Below the pieces are notes generated by a model. That model saw only the letters and a list, made by a program, of their open reading frames with translations. It was not told the origin of the DNA and made no database searches. This document shows positions 10,841 to 18,762 of a DNA stretch of 64,000 bases, piece by piece. The stretch's first letter is position 1; every line of letters begins with the position of its first letter. Source of the DNA: Vagococcus entomophilus (GTDB lineage Bacteria; Bacillota; Bacilli; Lactobacillales; Vagococcaceae); assembly GCF_003987595.1 (NCBI RefSeq), contig NZ_NGJZ01000001.1:124001-188000 (forward strand), in the 5' to 3' direction. A program made the position numbers and the translations under genes.

Positions 10841-11770
10841 TTGAAGAAAAAGACAATCAGTACCATCGTGAGCATGATAATCATTTTGGGAGGTTATGCC
10901 TATCAAAAGGGTTATCTAGGTTCCACAAATGAAGTACATACTTCACAAACAAAGGTAGAAACACTTGCAACGAGTCAAACACACACTAGTAGTGAAACTA
11001 GTGAATCAAATGAAGTTACTTCTAACAGTGAAACTAGTGAATCAAATGAAGTTGCTTCTAATATTGACACTAACGAATACAAAGAAATCGCTGCTAAAAA
11101 TTTCACTTCTGGCAGCCTTGCGTATGAAACCATTAATCAGAATAAATCTACATTGAATGCGAATGATTGGCAACAAGAAAAAATTGAATACGGAAACTTA
11201 GATCAGTTGAATCGAACAACTGAGGTTACAGCTTATCTATCGAAAAAGAATCTAGGCAAATCAGAAACCCGGTCGGAACAAATCTTTAAACCGACAGGCT
11301 GGCATAATCAACCGAGGATAGTTGCTGGAAATCGGATATTCCCTCAAAACAGAGGCCATTTGATTGCCTACACGCTATCTTTTAATATTGATAGTAATGG
11401 GAACTATCGCCAAGGAGAATTAGGAAGCTTGGACAATCCCAAAAATCTTGCGACACAATCGGAGTTTAGTAATCAAAAAACAATGCAGGTTTTTGAAGGG
11501 AAAGTCAGAAATGCTCTTTCTCAAGGAAAAAATGTCATTTATAAAGTGACCACTGTATTTCGTGATAATGAGCTAATGTGTCGGGGGTATTGGGCCCAAG
11601 CAGTTTCGACTGATGGAACGTTAAACTTTAATGTGTACATATGGAATGTTGAGCCAGGTATTTCGTTTGATTATGCCACAGGAATGAGCAAGGTAGATGA
11701 CACGATAAACGTTCAAAATGTGTATGTTGGTAGAGAGTATAATAAAACCTACAAAAGTTATAAGAAATGA
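10841..11770 (+). CDS. Membrane-anchored DNA/RNA non-specific endonuclease
   Basis: Secreted or surface nuclease of the NUC (DNA/RNA non-specific, EndA-like) family. A Lys-rich start and one hydrophobic segment (TIVSMIIILGGYAY) form a signal anchor, followed by a Ser/Thr/Glu-rich linker containing a 36-nt tandem repeat, then the nuclease domain with NRGHLIAY, equivalent to the catalytic DRGH of the family (D replaced by N). I prefer TTG 10841 because AGAGG lies seven bases upstream; an in-frame ATG at 10808 has no binding site. Roles in such relatives include DNA uptake and nutrient DNA digestion; no competence genes are adjacent. Confidence 0.82.
   Translation: MKKKTISTIVSMIIILGGYAYQKGYLGSTNEVHTSQTKVETLATSQTHTSSETSESNEVTSNSETSESNEVASNIDTNEYKEIAAKNFTSGSLAYETINQNKSTLNANDWQQEKIEYGNLDQLNRTTEVTAYLSKKNLGKSETRSEQIFKPTGWHNQPRIVAGNRIFPQNRGHLIAYTLSFNIDSNGNYRQGELGSLDNPKNLATQSEFSNQKTMQVFEGKVRNALSQGKNVIYKVTTVFRDNELMCRGYWAQAVSTDGTLNFNVYIWNVEPGISFDYATGMSKVDDTINVQNVYVGREYNKTYKSYKK
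10991..11062 (+). repeat. Tandem 36-nt repeat inside the nuclease linker
   Basis: Two direct copies, 10991-11026 and 11027-11062, differ at two bases and encode SETSESNEVTSN then SETSESNEVASN. The repeat lengthens a hydrophilic spacer between membrane anchor and nuclease domain and is a likely site of copy-number variation. Confidence 0.95.
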
Positions 11771-12129
11771 TGAAAACTATAGCATAATCACGCAGAAGAG
11801 CTTGGGGACAGACGTGTTTGATTTCTTCTTACTTCCAAAAGAGTTGCTTACGCTCTCACTATCTATTCGGGTACTAAAAGACTGAAACAGAAATCAAAGG
11901 TCATATCTCAGGCACATCAATACGTTAGACAGTCATAAATTTGAAACGTATTTATAAAAAAAGCATCAACGGAAAAAAATCGCAAAAGCTATCAGCAAGC
12001 AAACGATAGCTAGAGAGTTTCTTTCACCTAATAGATGGCGAAAGGCGATTGGAATGATAGAAATACGCTTGAGCTACGAGTGAGCAAAATTTTATTATGT
12101 CGGGATGCTCTTTCGTACTTTATACTAAA
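11771..12129. other. Long non-coding stretch with possible structured RNA
   Basis: No convincing gene. It holds several local dyads, for example AGCTATC-N11-GATAGCT near 11988-12012 and GTTTGATTTCT pairing at distance with AGAAATCAAA. It ends in the strong terminator at 12130-12178, which is too far from the nuclease stop to be an ordinary gene terminator. A weak promoter-like TTAGAC (11925-11930) with TATTTA (11949-11954) precedes the dyads. A small RNA is possible but unproven. Confidence 0.3.
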
Positions 12130-12178
12130 AATAATCGCTAGTTATTTAGTTCATAAAATAACTAGTGATTATTTTTTT
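12130..12178 (+). terminator. Strong terminator without an adjacent gene
   Basis: 18-bp stem: arms 12130-12147 (AATAATCGCTAGTTATTT) and 12156-12173, one G-T pair, eight-base loop, then a run of T. It ends some transcript that is not a recognised coding sequence. Confidence 0.8.
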
Positions 12179-12262
12179 AATTATGAATGAGATACTTCTA
12201 AAGCCTCATTACCATGGCTATGAAACATACCACTACTCCTATAATAGTTACAATAAATACGA

Positions 12263-12301
12263 GCACGATAAAATTTTTGTCAAAGAAAAATTTTATCGTG
12301 C
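12263..12301. repeat. Perfect 16-bp inverted repeat
   Basis: Arms GCACGATAAAATTTTT (12263-12278) and its exact complement (12286-12301) with a seven-base loop GTCAAAG; one further pair extends it. No T run follows on either strand and no gene is attached. Confidence 0.9.
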
Positions 12302-12411
12302 TTGTACACGGCTAAAAGATAATTTCAACATAAGCAAACTTGTTTGCTAGCAATTGTTTTCTAACAGAAAAAGTATAAACTAATTATAGTATCGAGCGTA
12401 GCTTAGCTTAG

Positions 12412-13278
12412 CTATTTTGTTTTTTGAAAATTGAACAAACAAAGTAGGCTTAGTGGTACCATCGAGCAAAGACCAAAGAGCGCGCCTACTTCGTAAAGTT
12501 GTTTTGTTAGCCAGTACTGACCACCTAAGTCAAATACTTTTTGTAATATAGATGTATTTAGTGCTCTAATTATAATTAATACAAGCCATGAATTGTAGAT
12601 AATAATCAACTGAACCCAGTAGTTCCCTGTCTTAACAATGTCGGTAATTTCATCTTTTTGAAAGTAGTAAGTATAAATTGCAAACGAAAAAAAGATAGAA
12701 AACACACATAGGAACCAACCTAAATAGTTTGAAAACGGAACGCCAAAATAAGCACCCCCATTTTCCCAACGCCAGGCATGACTGATGGTAGAGCTCCAAG
12801 GATCAATTACAATATCCCATAAAATCATAAGGAAGCTAGCGATTATCGGTTGAATAAAAATCAATGTTCCTTTCAACTTGTTTGAGTAGGAACCCAACAG
12901 TGCTGAGCTTAGATTCCATGTTATATAGGCCATTTGAAAGTATGCGACATTAATAAAAATAGGGGTATAGATTAGTTTTGGTCCTAAGCTTGAAGTATAA
13001 TAGTAATTTCCAAATGGAAAACCAGTTGCAATACTCATATTTTCATACAAATTTCCGAAAACAAATGCTAAGCAAAGAAAAATAATGATACTCTTCCATG
13101 AATATCTTTTTGCTCCTTGGATGAAAACATAGATAACTGACAATAACGTAAGAATTGCGGCACCTTTGTTTTCAAAGAAACCAGCACTACTTATTCCGGT
13201 TATAACTGCAAGAAATAATATCGCGAATGTTAGTAACCATTGTGGGGTAAGATAAGATTTTATTTTAGATGTAGTCAA
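12412..13278 (-). CDS. CruF-like carotenoid biosynthesis membrane protein
   Basis: Integral membrane protein of 288 residues with about eight hydrophobic segments. It resembles the Caroten_synth / DUF422 family (CruF, bisanhydrobacterioruberin hydratase) in the block WDIVIDPWSSTISHAWRWEN and the following GGAYFGVPFSNYLGW. In that family the protein hydrates carotenoid end groups, but no other carotenoid genes (crtM, crtN) are in this window, so the substrate here is open. It is divergent from a TetR-family gene across a short intergenic region with palindromes, which suggests the regulator controls it. Confidence 0.7.
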   Translation of the reverse strand: MTTSKIKSYLTPQWLLTFAILFLAVITGISSAGFFENKGAAILTLLSVIYVFIQGAKRYSWKSIIIFLCLAFVFGNLYENMSIATGFPFGNYYYTSSLGPKLIYTPIFINVAYFQMAYITWNLSSALLGSYSNKLKGTLIFIQPIIASFLMILWDIVIDPWSSTISHAWRWENGGAYFGVPFSNYLGWFLCVFSIFFSFAIYTYYFQKDEITDIVKTGNYWVQLIIIYNSWLVLIIIRALNTSILQKVFDLGGQYWLTKQLYEVGALFGLCSMVPLSLLCLFNFQKTK

Positions 13279-13338
13279 TTTTGTATCCTTTCCTTTCAGT
13301 TGTGATAGAATAATGTGAAGTGGTACAAATGTAACACG

Positions 13339-13370
13339 ACAACTAGATCATATAGTTGTTGCACGTGCAA
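13339..13370. promoter_or_regulatory. Two palindromes, candidate TetR-type operators
   Basis: ACAACTA-GATCATA-TAGTTGT (13339-13359) is a perfect 7+7 dyad with seven-base centre, abutted by the perfect 12-bp palindrome TTGCACGTGCAA (13359-13370). They lie between the divergent CruF-like and TetR-like genes, where an autoregulated repressor would bind. Confidence 0.6.
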
Positions 13371-13422
13371 GTCAATAAAATGTGAATATAAAGTGACAAA
13401 TGGAAAGGAAATGTCGCAGTTT

Positions 13423-13983
13423 ATGAAAAATATTAATAAAATCAGACCTCAAGTTCGTAGGACCTATGAGTGGATATTTGAAGCTTTTTTAATTCTAATA
13501 CAAGAAAAAGAGCCCGAAAGAATTACTGTTTGTGAAATTACAAAAAAAGCTGGCGTGGCCAGGCAAACCTTTTATCGTAACTATACGAACAAAAATGATA
13601 TTATCCAAAAATACATCGACTTGATTTTTTTGGATTTTGTACAAAGTATTGAGGATAGACATACTTGTAAAGATATTTGTTTATGTTATTTTGAAACATT
13701 GTACCAACATAAACATAGTTTAATTTCATTAATCAAGTATTACGATGCAGAGATAATTTTAAAAACTTTTAGTAGATATATTGATGTTTTTATTCGTATT
13801 TTAAGTCAGGATGAAAGCAAAATAAAGAAAAATAGCAATCCACAATATCAAATTATGTATCAAGTTGGGGGAACCATTTTTATTACATCAGAATGGATCC
13901 AAAAAGGCATGCAGTCGTCGGTGAAGGATATGGCCAATCTCGTTAAAAGGACTAGTTCTTCCAATTATTTTTTTAATAAATAA
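13423..13983 (+). CDS. TetR/AcrR-family transcriptional regulator
   Basis: Probable dimeric repressor. The N-terminal helix-turn-helix matches the TetR pattern: ITVCEITKKAGVARQTFYRNYTN, with the typical FYRNY recognition-helix end, then a divergent ligand-binding domain of about 130 residues (TetR_C-like, as in DhaS-type regulators). AAAGGA is 13 bases before the ATG at 13423 and only one before the ATG at 13411, so the exact start is uncertain. Divergent from the CruF-like gene with palindromes between; the likely targets are itself and that neighbour. The ligand cannot be inferred. Confidence 0.8.
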   Translation: MKNINKIRPQVRRTYEWIFEAFLILIQEKEPERITVCEITKKAGVARQTFYRNYTNKNDIIQKYIDLIFLDFVQSIEDRHTCKDICLCYFETLYQHKHSLISLIKYYDAEIILKTFSRYIDVFIRILSQDESKIKKNSNPQYQIMYQVGGTIFITSEWIQKGMQSSVKDMANLVKRTSSSNYFFNK

Positions 13984-13995
13984 AATGCTTTGAGA

Positions 13996-14030
13996 AAGCC
14001 GAAACGAAGGAAACCGTTTCAGCTTTTTTT
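13996..14030 (+). terminator. Terminator after TetR gene
   Basis: Short stem AGCCGAAAC / GTTTCAGCT followed by seven T residues. Confidence 0.7.
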
Positions 14031-14213
14031 CTATGCGAAATTGTTCAACGTCAATATTGGATATTTAATATTTTGTATACTATATTTTTACTGCATTTCT
14101 TATGACACAATCTGTATTTACTTCGTAGATAAAATTTTTTGTCTTTTTTTTAAGTTATTTTTATTTTTTTTGAAAAGATGATTTATAAAAATAAAATATG
14201 ATAAATAAAATAA

Positions 14214-14390
14214 TATATTGAATATAAATTAAAAAATGATATAATTAACGGGAACTCAAGTTGCGTAAAAAACTATTTTAACAAGGGTGAAGCACCGCTT
14301 CACCCTAAAATTCTAGAGATAGTTGATGAGAATATAAAAAACAATAGTGCTGATATCTCAACAATAACTAAGAGTCCCCTAATAAAATAA
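14214..14390 (+). other. Open frame without start codon, containing a perfect hairpin
   Basis: Between the TetR terminator and the MFS gene (about 490 bases, very AT-rich) one frame is open for 58 codons and reads plausibly (KGEAPLHPKILEIVDE) but has no ATG, GTG or TTG and no ribosome binding site. Within it lies a perfect hairpin, AGGGTGAAGC-ACC-GCTTCACCCT (14284-14306), not followed by T residues. It could be a gene fragment or a structured leader of the exporter gene. I do not recognise it. Confidence 0.25.
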
Positions 14391-14520
14391 ACTATGTACT
14401 AAAATTATAGCAACATTATGATATTTACTAGATTTCAAGCTGTATACTGAAACCGGATTTCTAACTGCTCATAATCTGAACGATAAGAATCAAATTTAAA
14501 TTACTATTTGGAGAATATCA

Positions 14521-15693
14521 ATGTATAAAAAAATATTTTTATTTTTAGTAGTCAGTACCCTTACTTTTTTTTCAATAACTATGTTTCAAATGAATATCTT
14601 ATGGAATTTATTTGCTAAAGACAATGAGTTAAAGACTGTGGCATATATTATCGCAAGTTCTTTAATTGTACAATCTTTTATCTCTTTAATATCAGGTGTT
14701 TTTGTGGATAAATACTCTAAAAAAAATATATTAACGATGAGTTTGTTTGGTTTTATTTTAATAACGTTCATTTGCTATATAACTTCTTCTAGCTTTATTA
14801 TAGTAGCAACCTATTTTTTATTTGTTGTCTTAAATATTTTATTTCAAAAAACTTTTATAGTAATGGTAGCGCATCAATTACCGACTAATGAATTTATTAA
14901 ATATGACGCTATATCTGGTATATTTAATCAAATTATCTCTATAATTTGTAACTTGATTTCTGGAATATTACTTAGTTTTATGAGCAGAAATTTTATTTAT
15001 TTAATTATTTTTTTAGGATTTTTTGTGGCACTTATGATTATCTTAAAAATTCAGGAGTTTGATAAAGAGAACGAACACAAAAATATTAACACAAAAATAA
15101 CCGTTCAATTTATCAACAACAATGTGATACGTAATAAAGAAGTTTTGATTTTCATTATAATGTTATTTTTATTAAATTTAAATTATGGGTATATTCCTAA
15201 TGTTTTACCCTATTTCATGGTAAGTATATCAAAAAATATCAATCCACTTTTTCTATCATTTTTAAAATCTGCTGTTAATATTGGCGAAATTATGGGGAAC
15301 TTTATCATTATCTATAAAAGTAAAAAGGTTTCAAAAGTTACGAAAATTGGGTTAATTGGGTCTAGTATTAGTTTTATCACGTTACCAATCCTTTCAAACT
15401 ATTCTTTAGGGTTATTCTTAGTATTAACTCTGTATGGTTTTTTTGATACCTTAACACAACCACTGCTTAGTTATTTTATAAGTACTATTGAGAATGGTAT
15501 TAAAGGAAGAATGATTGGGATTATTGACTGTGTTGTTTACCTCGCAGCTCCAATAGGAATCGTTATCGGGAATTACCTTAGTAAACAGGGAGTTATATAT
15601 GTAAGTACGTTTATATCCGCCATATTTTTTCTCTCTTTTTTTATATTTAAAAAGAGCATATATAATAATATCGACTTGAAAGAAGTTGATTAA
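14521..15693 (+). CDS. MFS transporter
   Basis: Twelve-segment major facilitator protein of 390 residues. The loop 2-3 signature appears as GVFVDKYSKKNIL (the DRxGRR-type position reads DKYSKK), and the architecture resembles drug or peptide exporters of the BacE/MFS_1-3 type. TTTGGAG lies ten bases before the ATG. The gene is noticeably more AT-rich than the core genes of this window and rich in Ile, Asn and Lys codons, which suggests horizontal acquisition. Substrate unknown. Confidence 0.8.
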   Translation: MYKKIFLFLVVSTLTFFSITMFQMNILWNLFAKDNELKTVAYIIASSLIVQSFISLISGVFVDKYSKKNILTMSLFGFILITFICYITSSSFIIVATYFLFVVLNILFQKTFIVMVAHQLPTNEFIKYDAISGIFNQIISIICNLISGILLSFMSRNFIYLIIFLGFFVALMIILKIQEFDKENEHKNINTKITVQFINNNVIRNKEVLIFIIMLFLLNLNYGYIPNVLPYFMVSISKNINPLFLSFLKSAVNIGEIMGNFIIIYKSKKVSKVTKIGLIGSSISFITLPILSNYSLGLFLVLTLYGFFDTLTQPLLSYFISTIENGIKGRMIGIIDCVVYLAAPIGIVIGNYLSKQGVIYVSTFISAIFFLSFFIFKKSIYNNIDLKEVD

Positions 15694-15887
15694 GTTTGAC
15701 ACTAGACAAATTTTAGATCATGAGTTAATTTTATTCAGATTAGTTCTAAAATAGATTCAAAACAAGCAATTAATAGCATGAAAAAAATAAAATAGTTCAT
15801 ATTAGAGTAGAAAGTAATTTATTGCCTTCAGAGGTAGGTCCCAAATTTTAACTAAAATGTTAACAAATAAGACAGATAGCAAAGTAC

Positions 15888-15936
15888 CACCTGTTGAATT
15901 CAATTAGAATGAATTTAACAGGTGTTTTTTTATGAA
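15888..15936 (+). terminator. Terminator downstream of MFS gene
   Basis: Stem CACCTGTTGAATTCA / TGAATTTAACAGGTG with loop ATTAGAA, then seven T residues. It lies about 195 bases past the exporter stop. Confidence 0.8.
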
Positions 15937-15944
15937 AAATAGTG

Positions 15945-16163
15945 CTATTTCAAAAATAATCGGGTTTCACTGGAGACAGCTTGCGTGAATTCATGTTGTT
16001 CATTAAACCGTACGTAGGCTCTATCGTTATGAATAGAAACGCATAGACATATAGAAGGTACAGGATTTCTCCATTTTTTAGAAGTCGTAGGGGTTGTTTG
16101 AAGTGCTTGTTCCTACTGATTACTGTTCTGATAATCTGAGGAGTCTTGAGGACGGCAGCAATG
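15945..16163 (-). pseudogene. Possible decayed gene remnant
   Basis: On the minus strand one frame reads as coding-like protein ending KKWRNPVPSICLCVSIHND, then AYVRFNEQHEFTQAV and a stop at 15945. It is interrupted upstream by a single in-frame TAG at 16113-16115 and has no start codon. Preceding residues are Gln/Thr/Ser-rich like a linker. I do not recognise the family. The rest of the 15.7-16.3 kb gap shows nothing else except the terminator at its left end and the MerR promoter at its right end. Confidence 0.25.
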
Positions 16164-16304
16164 TTATTGTGTTTAATATTAGTGTATTGTTTTATCCATC
16201 TAATGATTAAACATCGCGAAAGTTGAATTTAACCTTAAAATAAAAACCTTCAAATCGTGAACGGGTCAAACAAAAAAATCTAGTGAAAAAGTTTTTTTTA
16301 ATAC

Positions 16305-16335
16305 TTGCTCTGGAGTGCACTCTATACTGTAAAGT
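16305..16335 (+). promoter_or_regulatory. MerR-type promoter of the merR gene
   Basis: TTGCTC and TAAAGT are separated by 19 bp, the over-long spacer typical of MerR-activated promoters. The spacer is centred on GAGTGCACTC, a perfect palindrome. The same arrangement recurs before the downstream reductase gene. Confidence 0.7.
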
Positions 16336-16362
16336 AATAGTAGTAAAAGAGAGGTGGAGAAA

Positions 16363-16779
16363 ATGAACATTAAAAAAGCAGCTGAAATGTTTGATTTAAC
16401 AATCGATACGCTGCGCTATTATGAGCGAATGGGTGTGATTCCACCAGTTTCACGCAATAAAAGTGGCTATAGAGACTATCAAACAAATGATCTAAATTGG
16501 ATTTATTTAGCGAAAAGTTTGCGGAATGCAGGACTATCGATTGAATCATTAATTGAATTTGCTAAGTTAGCACAGCTGAGAGAAACGCAAAATGTTGAAG
16601 CCGCACAAAAGCAAATCCTCGCAGAGCAATATGAAGAAATTGATCAAAAAATTGGAGAATTAGTAAGAGTCAAAGAGTTACTTGCTTATAAAATTTCAAG
16701 TTATGATGAGCACATGGCTAAGTTTAAAGCGGGGGAATTGACGCCTGATAAAGTTGAAAAACTTTGGAAAATAAAATAA
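16363..16779 (+). CDS. MerR-family regulator, AdhR/NmlR-like
   Basis: Dimeric regulator of 138 residues: N-terminal winged helix (NIKKAAEMFDLTIDTLRYYE, then RMGVIPP) and a long coiled-coil. There is no metal-binding cysteine cluster, so it belongs to the aldehyde or electrophile-responsive branch rather than the metal branch. The ATG at 16363 is chosen because AGAGGTGG lies six bases upstream; the in-frame GTG at 16354 overlaps that site. Its own promoter and that of the next gene share a 19-bp spacer and a dyad, implying control of both. It probably responds to reactive carbonyls. Confidence 0.88.
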   Translation: MNIKKAAEMFDLTIDTLRYYERMGVIPPVSRNKSGYRDYQTNDLNWIYLAKSLRNAGLSIESLIEFAKLAQLRETQNVEAAQKQILAEQYEEIDQKIGELVRVKELLAYKISSYDEHMAKFKAGELTPDKVEKLWKIK

Positions 16780-16792
16780 TCAAACTTTATGC

Positions 16793-16823
16793 TTGCTCTA
16801 GACTGTACTCCATAGTTTAGGAT
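16793..16823 (+). promoter_or_regulatory. MerR-type promoter of the aldo/keto reductase gene
   Basis: TTGCTC (16793-16798) and TAGGAT (16818-16823) with a 19-bp spacer containing the imperfect dyad GACTGTACTC. It closely resembles the box upstream of the merR gene itself. Confidence 0.7.
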
Positions 16824-16856
16824 AAGTATGTAATAAAATATTAGGAGGAAAAAATT

Positions 16857-17720
16857 ATGCAAACAATTACATTAAATAATGGGGTTACCATGCCACAACT
16901 AGGATTTGGTGTATACCAAATTCCGAATGAACAAACTGCTGAAGCGGTGTATCAAGCGATTAAAGTAGGTTATCGTTTAATCGATACAGCATCCATTTAT
17001 GGGAATGAAAAAGAAACAGGTGAAGGGATTAAGCGAGCGATTACTGACGGAATTGTAACACGTAAAGACCTTTTTGTAACTTCAAAATTATTTATTTTAC
17101 AAGCGCCAGAAGAAAAAGCAACTCAAACCATTAATCAATCACTTGAAACTATGGGGCTAGACTATCTAGATCTTTATCTCATTCACCAACCTTATGGAGA
17201 TGTATACGGAGCGTGGCGCGCAATGGTTTCAGCACAAAAGGAAGGGAAATTACGTGCAATCGGTATTTCAAATTTTAAATCTGCGAAAATGATTGAATTC
17301 GTTGGCTTAAATGAAGTAAAACCACAAATTAATCAAATTGAAGTGAATCCATGGAATCAACGTATTGAAGACGAAGAATGGCATGAAAAATACGGAGTAC
17401 AAATAGAGGCATGGGCACCATTTGCAGAAGGTCGACATGATTTATTTACGAATTCAGTGCTAAGCGATATTGGAAAAAAATATCAGAAATCAGTTGGACA
17501 AGTTGTTTTACGCTGGTTGATGCAAAGAGGGGCTGTTGCCTTAGCCAAATCAGTTCGACCAGAACGAATGGCAGAAAATTTTGATATTTTTGATTTTGAA
17601 TTATCTCAGGAAGATCTTCATACGATTGCTCAATTAGACAGAAAAGAATCTGCGTTTTTCGATCATGATGCACCGCAACAAGTCGAATGGTTTATGAATC
17701 GAATGCTTGAAACAGAATAA
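16857..17720 (+). CDS. Aldo/keto reductase
   Basis: NADPH-dependent TIM-barrel oxidoreductase of 287 residues (AKR5-like, as in glyoxal or 2,5-diketo-D-gluconate reductases). The catalytic tetrad is visible: Asp in LIDTASIYGNE, Tyr in IYGNE, Lys in FVTSKL and His in LYLIHQP. The coenzyme-binding segment ALAKSVRPERMAEN is present near the C terminus. Preceded by TAGGAGG. As a target of the adjacent MerR promoter, it probably detoxifies carbonyl compounds. Confidence 0.9.
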   Translation: MQTITLNNGVTMPQLGFGVYQIPNEQTAEAVYQAIKVGYRLIDTASIYGNEKETGEGIKRAITDGIVTRKDLFVTSKLFILQAPEEKATQTINQSLETMGLDYLDLYLIHQPYGDVYGAWRAMVSAQKEGKLRAIGISNFKSAKMIEFVGLNEVKPQINQIEVNPWNQRIEDEEWHEKYGVQIEAWAPFAEGRHDLFTNSVLSDIGKKYQKSVGQVVLRWLMQRGAVALAKSVRPERMAENFDIFDFELSQEDLHTIAQLDRKESAFFDHDAPQQVEWFMNRMLETE

Positions 17721-17762
17721 TGAAATAACAAGTTAACCGACAAAATTTATACATGGGTACAG

Positions 17763-17835
17763 CTTAAGCTAAAATTCTAGTTTGATAGAAACTTGCATAA
17801 AGAACATGTATTTCTATCAAATTAGCTTGCTTAAG
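17763..17835. repeat. Large imperfect hairpin between two oxidoreductase genes
   Basis: Inner arms TTTGATAGAAA (17781-17791) and TTTCTATCAAA (17811-17821) are perfectly complementary; outer arms CTTAAGCTAA and TTAGCTTGCTTAAG extend the stem imperfectly. There is no clear T run, so a simple terminator is uncertain. Confidence 0.6.
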
Positions 17836-17876
17836 GTTGTGAGGGATTTTATTCAACTATTTGGAGGGATGATTCA

Positions 17877-18497
17877 GTGAAAAAAGTAGTCATTATTGGA
17901 GCAGGGGGACAAATTCCTCAAGTTCTAATTCCGCTTTTGCAAGCACAAGAAGATGTACAGTTAACCCTATTTGGGAGAACGGCCGCAAAGCTTGCTTATG
18001 AGAATGTTACCAAAATTTCAGGTGAGGTGAGCAATAGTTCTGACTTACTTAAAGTACTAAAAAATCAAGATTTTGTTTATATGAATTTTGACAATAAAGC
18101 AGCAACTGAGCTTGTGGTTAAGGCCATGGAAGAAACAGGTGTGAAACGGATAATTCAAGCTGGAGTATTAAGCGTCTATGGAGAAGTGGCAGAGCCTTTT
18201 TCACGTTGGAATAGTCGCATGATGGGAGGCCCAGTTGCACATAACAGAGGGATTGAAGTACTAGAAGCAAGTGAATTAGATTATACATATATGCGAATGA
18301 CTTGGCTCTATAATGGTGAAAATAAGGAGTATGTTGCAAGTCCAAAAGGAGAGTCCTTTTTAGGTGCACAGATTACAAGAAGAGCGATTGTACAATTTGT
18401 TATGGATAATATTGAAGGGAAAAGAAACGATAGTAGAGCGAGCATTGGTCTATGGGAACCAGGTTCTGAAAATAAGCCAAAGCCAGATTTTTACTAA
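17877..18497 (+). CDS. NAD(P)H-binding (atypical SDR) protein
   Basis: 206-residue Rossmann protein of the NAD(P)H-binding / atypical short-chain dehydrogenase type. The dinucleotide loop is VIIGAGGQIPQVL at the N terminus, and conserved RMTWLYN lies in the second half. Starts at GTG with GGAGGG eight bases before it. The nearest relatives are anti-sense-stress or quinone reductase-like proteins of unknown substrate. It lies in the MerR redox region but after its own hairpin, so co-transcription is not assured. Confidence 0.8.
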   Translation: MKKVVIIGAGGQIPQVLIPLLQAQEDVQLTLFGRTAAKLAYENVTKISGEVSNSSDLLKVLKNQDFVYMNFDNKAATELVVKAMEETGVKRIIQAGVLSVYGEVAEPFSRWNSRMMGGPVAHNRGIEVLEASELDYTYMRMTWLYNGENKEYVASPKGESFLGAQITRRAIVQFVMDNIEGKRNDSRASIGLWEPGSENKPKPDFY

Positions 18498-18699
18498 GTG
18501 AAGGCAAAGAAACAGTGAAAATGAACTAGCCCATAGCAGTGACAGTACGGCATAAAAGCGAGGAATTTTATTTTGCCACACATAGTTTTGTACCTTTGAA
18601 AAAGAAAGGAAAATATAACTTAAATAATAGAGCTGTTGGTTCATTTATCGTATGATTTAAAATATATGGCGTAGTTATTTTATTTGAAAGATGAGAATG

Positions 18700-18738
18700 T
18701 GCGGTCAACATAGGTTATTGTCGGTGACCGCATTTTAG
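18700..18738 (+). terminator. Hairpin with T-rich tail upstream of flavodoxin gene
   Basis: TGCGGTCA (18700-18707) pairs with TGACCGCA (18725-18732), followed by TTTTAGTTT. It could terminate upstream transcription or attenuate the flavodoxin operon, as it is only 25 bases before its ribosome binding site. Confidence 0.55.
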
Positions 18739-18762
18739 TTTATCCAGATGGGGGAGTAATCA

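Noticed and set aside
12165-12350. 61-codon frame as a gene
   Set aside because: Low-complexity Tyr/His/Asn composition, no ribosome binding site, and it spans the perfect palindrome at 12263-12301.
13990-14181. 63-codon hydrophobic frame after the TetR gene
   Set aside because: Overlaps the terminator and consists mainly of Phe/Leu/Lys codons from AT-rich sequence; no ribosome binding site.
15700-16300. Insertion sequence remnant
   Set aside because: No terminal inverted repeats or transposase motif were visible, only a short coding-like fragment.
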